DNA of 64,000 nt. Source: Pleodorina starrii (Eukaryota; Chlorophyta; Chlorophyceae; Chlamydomonadales; Volvocaceae). Numbering within the stretch: the first letter of the stretch is position 1; the number at the start of each line of letters is the position of its first letter. Of this stretch, positions 35,601-47,000 are shown piece after piece. The position numbers and the translations under genes were made by a program. The notes under the pieces are model-generated. The model searched no databases. It was not told the origin of the DNA and saw only the letters and a list, made by a program, of their open reading frames with translations. Location of the stretch: assembly GCA_030267565.1 (NCBI GenBank), contig BRXU01000013.1, positions 536,001-600,000 on the forward strand, given 5' to 3'.

Positions 35601-38486
35601 GCACCCCACAATCGTGCACCGGGACCTCAAGGTACGTAACGGTGGGGTGACGTGTATGTGTTGCCCGGTGACGTGTGTATGTCTGCTGGTGACGAATCGG
35701 CCGATCGGGCGGGAAGCGTTCAGTGCCTCCTTCATCTCCTTCATTCGTGAACGCCTTAGCGCCGGCTGCTGCCGAGCCTGCCGCGCACCTCCAACGTCAC
35801 TCGCATCTATCGCTCCGTCGTCTCTGCGCCCGCAGCCGCAGAACGTGCTCATCAACGGGGTGACAGAGAGACTGCCCGTGGCTAAGATCGCGGTACGTGC
35901 GTGCATGACACCGTAGGTCTTTGCGTGTATGTACGGTACGTACGGCGGCTAGAACTATCCAGATGTACACGGCATCGTTCTACCTCATGCTTCATCATGT
36001 GCTCCATCCATTTTGACAGCAGCCGCTGCTGCTGTATGCGTCTGCTGTAGTCGAACGTACCGATACGTTTTACGTAGGTACAATACATGAAAGATGTACG
36101 GCTGTGATCCACGGACGGCCTGCTGTGTGTGCAGGACTTTGGGTTGTCGCGCCTTCGCACAACTGACGTGCCAACTGAGACTCCCGAGGCGGGAACGGTA
36201 CGTCAATCGATGTGTGTGTAGAAACGTCGATGGAGCACAGCAATTTTACGAAACAGCTGCGCGCTGCGGACGAAAAAATGAAATCCAGGACCCGACCCGG
36301 CGCGTCGCTGTGGCGGTTTTACTTCGTTTAGAGTTATTTCGTAAAACGTTTATATGAATTAATTTGTACTTTCATGCGACCAAGGGTGGGGCTCATCGTA
36401 AGGTTATAGACACTTCGCGAGCGAGATGCGACAAGGCAAATATTTTTTGTTCGAGTATATAATAATTAGGAGCAGTATCGTGTCGCCTTCGTCATGCTCT
36501 GGCTATCTTGATTGTGCCCAAATATACATATCTGCATCCATCTCCGCCTTTCTTCCTGGCTCGCTCGCTCCGTCGCTCACTCGCTCGCACCATCTATCTG
36601 CCGATCTATCTCATCCTGGATCGATGGGTGCGGCTGTGCCTGTATGTGTTCTTGGTGTCGTCGGCCGGCCGACTGCTGCTGTCCTGCGGTTCAACAACAA
36701 CACGCACGGGCATTACACCATCCACGCGCCTCCATCGAATGAACTCCATCCATCGGCGCAGCACGGCTACATGGCACCAGGTAATAATATGTGCGTACTG
36801 AGATGAATGTGTGTGTACATACCAGAGTTAGTTCGTTGCTGTTTAGCGTGGCAACAAAACTACTCTCTTACCTGCCCAGAGGCCACAATTCATTAAGGAA
36901 AAATGATTTTCCAGATAACGCACGTGCATGTACGTGCAAATCAAATCGAAGCGTGCGTGCGCTAATAACAATAACCAGCACGCAGCGGACTTGCCACCAT
37001 CTGAGCAGTGCGTGCGTCCGCATGTGGGCCCCATCCACCCGTCCATCTACCTGCCAACGAATGTGGTCGCCCCACCCTTCCTCCCCCGCCCCCGTCGGGG
37101 AACACACCGCGCTGCTGTGCAGAGTGCTACGATCCGGACAATGACATTATCACCCATCACGCGGTGAGTCGGTATCTCCCAAGAATTCTGTGTGGATTTG
37201 GACGGGGGGCACCACACCGCTAAAAGGGCGTCGGTCGCTCATCGATGCTTTATTTTGCAAGGCTGGGCTGCCGAGCCAGCCTGTCACTGAAATCGGGGAG
37301 CTCGGGGCCGAAGTTGTGCTGCGTGGGGGCACGAGATGGTAATGATCGAGATCGATGTTGCTTATCACACAAACAACGGCTGCCGGCCAACGGCGGGTGG
37401 CAGCGGCGGCGACGGTCGGCCGCTGCTGGTGATTCGTTTCGTGTATACTTCACATCTGGCTGGGCGGCGGACATCTGTGGGGTCATGTGGGGAACTGAGC
37501 TGGACTGCCCTAACCTTTCGCACCACCACGTCTTTCTATAGACGACCGGTTGTAGCTGACCGGTTGAACCGGACTGGACATAGGGCAAGACTTGCGGGAT
37601 TTAGCGCGATTCGAACCCGGCTGTGCGCGCGATTCGAACCTTGACAGACACATAGGACGCTCGACGCCGTCGCTCACCTATCCCCCATAACGCTATCGCC
37701 TCTTTTTGTCCCCTGTTTCAAAATTTAGCTCCCTGGCTCCCATGCAATACATCTATGTGCAGGACATTTACTCGTTGGGGATGCTGCTGTGGGTGATGCT
37801 GGCGGGGCAGCACCCCTGGAGGGTGGGTGCGCCGGGGTGCGGGCGGCGGGGTTGCACGTCTCGAAACACGCACGGCGGCGGCGGCGGCGGCAAGGCCCTG
37901 CTTGTCGCTGCTGCATGGGCAAGCAGCACTACCCATCACGCCATCAGCCCCCTTTTTGGCCAATCATCGTCGCAAGGCCCTCTTGACATTCTCATGTACC
38001 ATTCATCTACGCAGGCATCTCCACATATTTCACTCACTCTAGCAAAATTGCTACGTGCATGACATTGCATTCATGCAGGGTCACTCCATTGTGCTGATGG
38101 CGTACAAGGTCGCCGTGCTCGGGCAGCGGCCGCCCCTGCACGACCTCCCGCCGGAGCGCTGCCCCGCCCCCCTGGAGCAGTTGCTGCAGCAGTGCTGGGA
38201 GCGCGACCCCCGCCGCCGCCCAGCCGCGGCGGAGGCCCTCAAGGTTCTGCTGCAGCTGCAAGCGGACCTGGCCGCCGCCGCTGCCGCCGCCGCCAGTGCT
38301 GCTGCCGTCGCCGTCGCCGCCGTCGATGATGCCACAGCCGCCACCGTCGCCGCCGCCGATGATGCCACAGCCGCCACCGTCGCCGCCGCCGATGATGCCA
38401 CAGCCGCCACCGTCGCCGCCGCCGATGCCCCCTTGGTCGCTGGTGTTAATGACGCCAGTGGCGCGGCCCCGGTATCGGTGGGTTAA
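30289..38486 (+). CDS. receptor-like protein kinase 1 (signal peptide, ectodomain, TM, TKL kinase)
   Basis: Fourteen exons conserve frame: 30289-30621, 31349-31593, 31932-32181, 32474-32732, 33216-33352, 33939-34747, 35001-35358, 35557-35631, 35836-35892, 36135-36197, 36762-36780, 37123-37163, 37763-37822 and 38079-38486 (1,037 aa). The N-terminus is hydrophobic (ISVTLICIGLGVFF). The ectodomain (about 32-350) carries several Cys and resembles a beta-strand-rich outer domain; I do not recognise its family. One TM helix (about 352-374, ending VLLLLSVVVI) is followed by a basic stop-transfer. A long Gln/Ala-rich juxtamembrane region precedes the kinase: LGKGRFGRV (666-674), AVK Lys687, Glu739, HRDLK (818-822), DFGLSR (842-847), APE (867-869) and DIYSLGMLLW. 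All catalytic residues are present, so it should be active, probably on Ser/Thr. A poly-Gln run sits just outside the membrane. It is a paralogue of the gene at 52742-59837. Confidence 0.9.
37608..37680 (-). other. tRNA-like pol III promoter boxes (possible SINE or tRNA relic) in RLK1 intron
   Basis: On the minus strand, two copies of the B-box word GGTTCGAATC (37640-37631 and 37617-37608) follow a D-arm-like A-box stretch (TGAGCGACGGCGTCGAG) at about 37675-37655. No intact cloverleaf forms: the T-stem flanks do not pair. It is best read as a decayed tRNA-derived element within the intron between 37163 and 37763. Confidence 0.4.
38325..38423 (+). repeat. 33-bp coding tandem repeat at the RLK1 C-terminus
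   Basis: Three perfect 33-bp units encode DDATAATVAAA three times (residues about 985-1017) in the tail after the kinase domain; a partial fourth copy follows. Confidence 0.9.
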
Positions 38487-41400
38487 TTAGCTGCAGTGTC
38501 AGGCGGCCGCTGATGCTTTGCGTTGACACGTTGCGTTTGGTGGGCAGTGGCGGCGGGCACCTGTGTTCTGTTCGAACGGATGTTGGAAAGATGTGCGGGA
38601 AAAAACTTGGGCTTGGGCTTGGGTGCGGTGGGGTGAGGTGGCAGCGCGATCGAGCACACGCGCGTGCGCCTGTTGGTTTCCCGTTTGGTACGGCAACAAG
38701 TTTAGGGACCCTCGTCCCGTCGATATATTGTTCTTTCTACCTTTCTCGCTCGCTTGCACGCATAGCATTTTTGTTCACTGCATGGAGAAGCCGCCGGGCA
38801 CGGCTGGTACAGAGTCGTACTGCGGTGTACGGCCCTTGCGACGCATATGAAAAGCGGTAGTACATACGCTCCCCCGAGCATCTCGATCGACTGGGAAGCC
38901 GTGAAGCTGTTCGGCAGCTGCTCACGATTACACTGAGGCGCCGGAAGTGGAGTAGGCGTATCCGGAACGGGTATCTGGGTACCGACGGATGGGGCGGGCC
39001 CGAGGAAGGCGACAAAACCGTTAGTGCGTAAGTATCTCGATGGGCTGCTTTCGCTCGGATGATGCGTACTACGTACTTGGTAATATGTCCTTGAATGATG
39101 AATCGGAGGCTCGTCACGTTTCTAATGATTATTACAGCGGCCATGCCCACGCGATATGACGCAAGTTCGCGCGCGCTCTCGTGCGTCGAGCGAGCCTGCG
39201 GGAATTGTATGTCGGTCTTTACTTGGAAGACTTTGAAACTGTGGGCGCGAGTGTTCTACGCCCTGCTGTGCCCTTGCTTGTAGGCGGGCGGCAGGCAAAC
39301 CGGCGGTTCAATTTTACTAATACTTTACGTACATCGTACCGGTGCTTGTGTGTGGGCGCCAGGGCGCGCCTCGATTAACTACGTACAGCCCCCCATACAT
39401 GCATCCCCGTGCGTCTTCAAACTGGAGCCCGTTACTGCACTGCTAATCGATGTGATTTCACTTGAAGGGCACCGCCCAGTTCAAGGTGTGTGTGGGAGGG
39501 AAGGTGGGAGCCGTGACTGAGGGGGTGTATAACGCGGCGTGTTAAGGCGGATCGACACACCGGGCACGAGGGCAGGGGAAATATGATGTGAAGCGTTCGC
39601 CCCCGTCCCCCGGGGCGAGCGGGTTCACGGAGCAGCCCTATCTGGAGGCCAGTACCCTGCGGGGGGAAAAGGGGACTTGGTTTTTTTCTGCTGATTCTGA
39701 TGACCGGACTGTGATGTTTGGGCGCGAGGGGACAGGTGGAAGTACCGTACACGGGTTTGTTGGCGCGTATGCGGTGGTGACGGGTGAGTGCGGCGGCAGC
39801 GCGCTCGCGTGGGTGGTAGTGGTGGACTTGCTGCATCGTCATTAATATCATGTAGGTGCCGTGCGTACGCGTGTTGGTGACACGCGGCGCGCGCGAGCAC
39901 GAGCTGCGAAGCTATCCCATACATGTACGTTGAAATGCTCATGATCGATCGCTTGAGGAACGAAGTTACCGCACGTTCAAACCTATCTCCCGCCAATACG
40001 TTCAAACCCCCGTGCTATTGCGCCATTGCAGCAGGTGCAGGCTGTTACGAGGTGGATGGGCTATTGGTTGGTGCACGGCTTGTTCGTACTTGGCTCGTAC
40101 TTGGCCTGTACTTGGCTCGCGTCCTCGATTACCGTATCGATGGGACTGCACGTGTCTCCGGTCCTTTCCGCTGGTAGACAGTGCAGTGCGCGGGGATTCT
40201 CGGCGGATGGCGGATGCTTTGCTGGCTTAGGACGCTAAACAGCAGGTGGCTCTTGTAATACGATACCCGCCTGACTGGACGTGATTGGGCTGTCCAGGGT
40301 AGGCTGCCAGCTGTTTTGAGGTAGGAGCTGCGTCCTAGGGAGCTGCGGCGAGTGCTGGCAGCGACATGGGGTGCAGGAGCCACGAGGTGGTTACGCCACG
40401 CTGGCGAAAAGGCATACGGGATATGCCAAGAGGGTTGAGCGCGCATGCCCTGCTGCCACGGCGAATGCACGACGTGTGACGGTGCGTGGTTGCAGCGCAT
40501 CTGATGCGATGCGCTGCAACCACGATCTGATGCGATCGGATATTTGTTGGACGCCTTCGGAGCAGCTAGGGTTTCGCACGGGTGTGTGCAACCGATGCTT
40601 CGTTCAGCTGAGAGTCCGACGTGGAGCGACTTTCAGTGGTTGCGACCCACGATGTTGGTTTTGTTTGTTGTGAAGGACGCAACGCATGTTCGCATCTCGA
40701 CGCGATCGCTTGCCTAGTGGTGTCTTTGCTGGCGTAGGCGGACGAATGACGCTGTGGTGGGACCGGACAGGGACTGGCGAGGTTAACCCACCCAGGGGAA
40801 GACAACGGCGACGCGATGCATTTTTGGGTCCGTTCCTTTCTGGCATAAACGTGCATCCCCATACCCTGTTTCCTGCCAGACTGGGCCCTTTCGCGTTTGG
40901 CCGCTGGAGACGCGCCGGTCTGCGCCTTGCGGCCAGCTGGCATTGGCGCACATACAAACATACATACATGTAAACACGTACCGTATATGCAGATTTGTGC
41001 GGGCGCAAACGCGCCGAGGCCTGGCAAGCCCAACGGATATGGAAGACCGCCATCCTTTCATCGATTCGCAATCATCCTCGTGTGTCAGCGCCAGGCCCCC
41101 CAAAGCAAGGCAGGCACCCATTGGCCATGAGAATCACCAAACCACGCATGGCCGTGTGAGGGACGCGGGTCGCATGGACCAAACGCACGTAACCAGTGAG
41201 TGCGTGTTACATCTGGGAACGGACGCAGCTTGTAGCTGTAGTGACCACCCGACAACGGAGGCAAGGCGCCTAGCACGGAGAGTAGTGTGCCTATCAGGGG
41301 CAGCTAGCAGGTCGGGCACGACAGGCCCTGAACCAACTGACCCCTCCACGGTCCCGAACCCGCGCGGCAAACATTACATAACCCTTCTCCACTACTTCCA

Positions 41401-41560
41401 CGCCTGCCTGCAGCCATCAACGGGCCCCCCACATTTCTCTGTCAGCGCAGGGCTTGGACACCCTTCCCCCTCGAAAAAACCAAAGCGCCGGTGCAGTGGA
41501 CTCAAAGAGATACAACTGACCCATCTGGCGTCAACGCCTGCTATCATTCAGCTGTGGCCG
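38487..41560. other. intergenic region downstream of RLK1
   Basis: The RLK1 3' UTR must lie at the left end. No gene is supported. ORFs at 39588-39845 and 40943-41863 show no family motif. A perfect 17-bp hairpin lies at 40485-40524. Confidence 0.45.
40485..40524. repeat. perfect 17-bp inverted repeat (hairpin), 6-nt loop
   Basis: The left arm 40485-40501 and right arm 40508-40524 are exact reverse complements separated by six bases. It is intergenic, with no poly-T run after it. Confidence 0.9.
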
Positions 41561-43117
41561 TTACTGCGCCGCCGTCTTCGGTGGCTCCGGCTTCGAGGAT
41601 TCTGGGGAGACTGCCGGTGGCCCCTGTTTGGGTCGGCTGCTGCGTGGCCGCGGCGTCGGCTGCGGCCCCGGCGGCGGCCGCGCTTCCCCCGGCGGCGCTG
41701 TGGTGGGCGTCGACGGTTCCGTCGGCTTGCCGGGTTTACGGGACTGCCATTCCGGGGCCTTTCCCTGGTGCTGCTGCTGTGCCGGCGCCGGCATCTCTTT
41801 CATGGGCGTTCCAGACCTGAGTTGTGTAGGACAAGGCACGGCACTCGATTGATACGCGATTGATAGCTCGCATCCGGTGCAAAGAAAACAAAAGGTTGCG
41901 ATTCGTGAAGTAGGGAGTTGGGTCCACCCGGACAGTGCAAAATCCTAGTGTCGAGCAAAAATGGTTGGGCGCTAGGTAGGCCTGGCTACTCGGTTAGCGC
42001 ACCGAGTGGTGGGGCGTAATCGAATCGACGGCGTGGACGACAGGTTAGATGCACGCTGAGCCAGCTTTGGTTGTTATGTTACGTTACAGTGTGGGGGGCT
42101 TTCTGGGCCCCCAGCTTTGGTTAGATGCGTGAAAGGGTTGTACCCAGTTCACCCTAACCCGTCGTACCCAACACGAAATTTCCATCGGGCGCATGAAGCT
42201 TATGGGATTTCCCTGGTTCCCTGTGCTGACCATGCCACGCGCAACACCCTTTGACATCAATATGCGAAGAGCTTGACACGACATTCGGCCCAACTCACCC
42301 GGTTGCCTGTGCCTTTATAATCTCGTCCAAGGGGGCTGTCGAGCTGATGACAATTTCAAGGGTCGACATTTTTAACCCATGTTCCCTAAACCATCTTATG
42401 GTTCGGCTCTTCCGAAGGCGTTGAAAATAAGACTGCCACGTCTCGGCATCTTGCCGCCTGCCGATGCCGTTGGGCAGCCTCTCGAATTTTGCAAGAACCT
42501 CGTCTAGAACAGTGCGCCTGATGATAGAGAAGCAACTAATTATTTGTCAATGAAGGTCCACTTCGTGAAGATATTTGCGAGCGTTCCACCTGACTTGTCT
42601 CAGAATCTCCTTTGAAGCCATTTCAGATGTTCGACATCAAGGCATGCGTCATTCCTTTTTGCGTCTGTAACGTGCTGGAGCTAATCATGGATGGAAACAA
42701 AACAACGTTGAAATTTGCAAGACTGCAAAGCAAACAGTTCCAATATTGTATTGTATTTAGTTATGGACACACAAAGGTTGGCAACGAGCAGATGTACGCA
42801 GCGAGTACGCAGCGAGTCCAGCGGACATGGATGAATGAAGTGTGAAAGCGCTTTCCGCTTCCACGGTAGGCCACAGCACGCGCTGCACGGCAGCTTCGCA
42901 TATAAGGGGAGCGCAACACGAAGCGTTGGTTTGGTACATTCTCTGGCCTTCGCATTTTGTGCATCACTTCCATCTGCTGCGAGAGGAACGCACAGCTAAG
43001 GGCAGATGATGCCCCCACGTCATGTATCCCGTGCTGCACGGCCTTGATGTCCTCTGCTTGTTTAATGCAATCCCGTGCTACGCGTAGTTGCTCAGAGAAT
43101 TGCGTGGTCATGTCCAT
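41561..43117 (-). pseudogene. degenerate spliced gene of unknown family
   Basis: Three blocks on the minus strand look like former coding DNA. The first (43117 to about 42938) opens MDMTTQFSEQL and includes DCIKQAEDIKAVQHG, then a possible donor. The second (about 42690-42297) reads DACLDVEHLKWLQRR, changes frame, continues ILRQVRWNARKYLHEVDLH, meets an in-frame TGA at 42549-42547, then runs RRTVLDEVLAKFERLPNG to EIIKAQAT and a strong donor (GTGAGT). The third (41816-41561) is a Pro-rich exon opening SGTPMKEMPAP whose phase matches that donor; it ends with TAA at 41561. The frame change and stop argue for a pseudogene. Alternatives are an assembly error or an intron I failed to see. Codon use is clearly less GC-rich than in the neighbouring genes. 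I do not recognise the family. Confidence 0.45.
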
Positions 43118-43736
43118 TTATGAATAGCTGCCTAAGTGACCAAAGCTGTTGGGGCACATATAACGAACCGATACAAGGCCATGCAGTTATGTGAATACCT
43201 TTTATGTGCGCGGGAACAGCGCTGGAGCATGCGTGCCGTACTATTTTCCGAAATAGTACGACCTACAAGCGCCCCGGTCCCTCACCACGGTCGGCACTCC
43301 CGAATGAGTTTCGCTGCCGGCTAGTCCTGCATAAAGTCAACATGGATCTTGACAAGGCGCTGCTGCTTCTCGACAAGACACAGTGGTCGGTCAGGCCGAG
43401 CTTCCGAGAGCCATGCCGACGCCGCCTGACGCCGCGCAGGGCCGGCCGCGGTCGCAGCCGCTCGCCGACGCCGCACAACTGTAGTACAATTAATATGCAA
43501 ACAATGAGCGCGATGAAACCGCCATCGAGGGCTTGACAACTCTGAGAACGAGCTCTCGCGCGATGAGGCCGACCTCAGCGCGTCGGGTTCCATTATGGGC
43601 AACGACGCTCGCAGGCTTCGTCCTAAGGGTTTAACATCGTGCTGGAGTGATATGACATGGGCGCTTTGACGTTACCGCCTCAAAACATAGTGTGTACGGA
43701 CCTCGCGCCAACAGATATAACGTCCCCAAGACAGCC

Positions 43737-43776
43737 CATGTAAATTGGGATCCGTTTGGGCCTGCCAATTTACATG
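43737..43776. repeat. 12-bp perfect inverted repeat
   Basis: Arms 43737-43748 and 43765-43776 are exact reverse complements with a 16-nt spacer. It lies about 290 bp past the APC6 stop codon in the transcribed direction. Confidence 0.85.
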
Positions 43777-43849
43777 TAAACGTGAGGTAACGTAACGTGT
43801 CATGTAAATCCAGCATAACGTCACAAGCCGTTTTGTCACGGCAACTCCT

Positions 43850-43854
43850 TTACA
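43850..43854 (-). promoter_or_regulatory. candidate polyadenylation signal (TGTAA) for APC6
   Basis: TGTAA, the usual poly(A) signal in chlorophycean algae, occurs on the minus strand about 214 nt after the APC6 stop codon, a plausible 3' UTR length. Confidence 0.4.
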
Positions 43855-44067
43855 ACCTGCCCCGCTGCCCTGTAAACTGAAAGCCCTCAACTCACCAGCC
43901 GCCAGGGCCCTGGGCTGCCAAAGGGCAGCGGTCCCGACTGTCACGTATCGTGACGCCCAGGGGAGGGCTGCGCTCCCCTGCTTCCCACAGCTTCAGCCCC
44001 TCCCATCAGTAAACCGCGTGAAGCACCTAGCCCATAAACCACCCATTCAAGTGCGCAGCGTGCGTCG

Positions 44068-47000
44068 CTACCCCATGTTGGCAACGGCAGGTGGCGTAAC
44101 CCCGCCAGCTGCCATCCCCGAAACCGTCGCCGCGGGGCTGGCGGCGTCGGCCGCCGCCGCCGCCGCTGCCTCCTCCTCTGCCGCCGCTGCGTCGGCGTAC
44201 TCCTGCGCGTTGGTTGAATGTGGCATATCGCGCGGCGGCGCAGGCACCAGGCCGGGCCCATGCATTAGCCTTGGTGGTTTGGCAGGGGACTTTATGCCTT
44301 GGTCTTGAGTACGCAGACCGCCGCTCATCCCACCTCCCGCCTCCCCCCCCCCCGGCCGGGACGTCTCAGGACGTGCCACCCGCAACCGCTACCCAGAACC
44401 CGCTGCAAGGCGCCGATCTCCGCACACAAAGTCCGGCAGGCCGGCCCTGCGCCTGCGAGTTTCTGGCCCCAAACCAAGCTGCCAACCCACCGAACCCTTC
44501 CCTCCAGAACACACAGGCAACGGTAATTGTACCAGGCTACGGAACCAGGCATGTTCGGTAGGTGTCGCTCACGGTACGTACGCCAGTGGTGTTTGGGTTT
44601 GCCTCGGCTCGCCTCGGCTCGCCTCGGTTCCGTCATTTGACTGCCAACACCCACACCCACACACGCGCGCACCTGCAGGGCCAGCCTCAACATGTCAGTG
44701 GTGAAGGGGTCGTCCGGGCGCAGCGCCAGCGCGGCGTGGTAGTGCTCCACAGCGACCCGCGGGTCCCCCGCCAGCTGCGCCACGTAGCCCAGCGCCGCCA
44801 GCGTGCCGGGTGACGCGGGAGCCAGCGCAAGCGCCGCCGAGTAGCACTCCGCAGCGGCGGCGAAGCGGCACAGCTTGCGCATGCAGTGGCCCAGAGCCAC
44901 CAGCGTCGCCTCCCAGTCTGCGGCGGTTGGCGGTTGGGCGGTTGCTGTTGATGGCTTGGGGCGGGCCTTACCGGTACGGCGCACTGGATCACGTTTTCCC
45001 AAGGGCGCGCTGTACGACTGACAAAAGGCCAGCGCCGCGCCATTTTGCTGCGACACGACGATTTACCACCTCCGGAATAATGATGCTCGTGTGCTGTCTG
45101 TCGTTCGCACCCTGGCCGGGAGGTTCGGCTGAGGCTCAGCCCTGCGGCGTGCTCACGTGTCCTACACACCACGTGTCCTGCACACCACGTCACCCCACCA
45201 AGTCACTCGCGTTCAGGAACCCACTCACGCACGGTGGGCCGCCCCCCGGGCAACAGCTGCAGTGCTCGGTCCAGCCACATGGCCGCAGCCGCCGTCTGGC
45301 CGCACTTGTACATCAGCACGCCAAGCTCGTGGCACACGGCGGGGTCGTCAGGGCAGATGTCGTACGCCTGCATCGTACATCGAGAACGGCGCCGTCGTAC
45401 ACCACACACGACCATCGTGCGTCGCCCGCAACCTCGGGCTAAGAGGCCACGTACGGGGCTGGGGGGGGGGCCCTCAGGACGTCAAGGATTGTGAAGGGCT
45501 GTGGAGGCCTGGGTGTGGCAGTACCGCGCACGCATCGCAGGTCCAGGCAGGCCGGACCCACACGCCGTAAAATACCTTATGGCCCCCGCTTCCCCCCTCC
45601 CGACTTCCCCTCCTCCCCGCCCGCCCACACTATTTGATCTCCGGCAGCCGTTTCGCGGGAACAAGAGATTCACGAAAGCGGTTTTACCGGACCCCGCCCC
45701 GCCCCGTCCTGCCCTCTGCCCCGGCCCCAGCCACGGCTGCCCCTGGGTCCGGTCAGTCAGTGGGTCATCCGTTCCGTTCCGCCGCCCCCCTCACCGCCAG
45801 CAGCGCCCGCTCCGCCAGAGGCAGGTTGGCGGTGGAGCAGTACTCGGCCCCTAGGCCCAGATGGGGGTTGTGCAGGCCGGGGAAGAGGCGCGCGGCGGTG
45901 CGGTACGCGGACATGGCCTGGGGGTGGGGCGCGGAAGGGTGGGCGCGGAAGGGTGGACGCGGGGCTGAGGACATACGTGCATACACGCATACACGCACGC
46001 AGACACACGCACGGCGATCACCTGGTCCCGCTCGTCCTGCGCGGAGAAGGCGTGGCCGTACGCTAGCCATGCCGGCGCGAAGCCCCTCTGCAGCTGTGTG
46101 GCCTTCCCCAGGTAGCGGCGGGCGGCCTCGGGCTGGCGGGCGGCTAGGTAGTAGCAGCCCACCGCGTACCAGGAAACTGGAGGTTTTAGGTTTTTTTTAG
46201 GGTTTTAGAATTTAGGCGGGTCGGGGAGGCGGCCGGTAAGGAAGACAAAAAGTAGCAAAGGAGCCGAGAGAGGCTACAGAGGAGGGTGGGCTGCAGGGAG
46301 TTGGGAGTGTGGACATAAGTGGGGGATGAAAACGCAGCGAAGGGACGGAGACGACGTTCGCGAAAGGACCCGGAACCCAGAAGTGGGCGATTTGGGTCAG
46401 GGTTGGGGGCGACGGTTGGGGTTGCGAAGCTCTAAAGTGGATGGGCTATGGCCTTTCCAGTGGCTGTGCGTGGAGTGAGGAGGGAATGTAGAGCAGCGAG
46501 GCGGGCTGTTGGGCCCGGGGGCATTCCCGCAGCCTTCGAATCATGCGCCTGTGAAACGGTCCTAACTGTCACAACGAACAACGAACAACGACATTGCCGT
46601 ACCTGCCAGCTCGGGGTGCTCCTCCGTGAGGCGGTGGCCCAACAGGAAGAGGTCGGAGCGGGCTTCGCTGCCGTACGCAGCCAGCTGCGTGGCAGCTGCC
46701 AGGTGTACGGGCAGCAGCTGCAGCGCGTACGGATCGCGGCCGCAGCAGAGCACGGGCCGGGTGAGCGCGTAGGCGGCCTCGTAGTCGCCCCTGCGAGCAA
46801 CACCATCCGTCAAATCCATCCGTCACCTCCTTTTGCTTCCTGCCTGCCAGGCCCGCTTACCGGTGAAACAGGAGCTCCGCCCGGCACGCAATCACATCCA
46901 CATTGCCGCCCAGGCCGCAACCATGTCCGCCACCATTGGACTGCGGCGGCGGCGCCGCCGCCGCTGCTGACGGCTGCGGCGGCGGCCGCTGCCGGCCCGG

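Larger units (their letters stand above)
43118..44067. other. intergenic region downstream of APC6
   Basis: This contains the APC6 3' UTR (minus strand), a small hairpin and several ATGTAAAT-like words. ORFs on both strands at 43204-43602 have no recognisable features. Confidence 0.45.

Noticed and set aside
37600..37680. A functional tRNA gene
   Set aside because: B-box and A-box words exist, but T-stem and acceptor pairing fail, so only a relic is plausible.
40943..41863. 306-codon plus-strand ORF
   Set aside because: Its 3' part is the antisense of the Pro-rich exon at 41816-41561 and its 5' part shows no family features.
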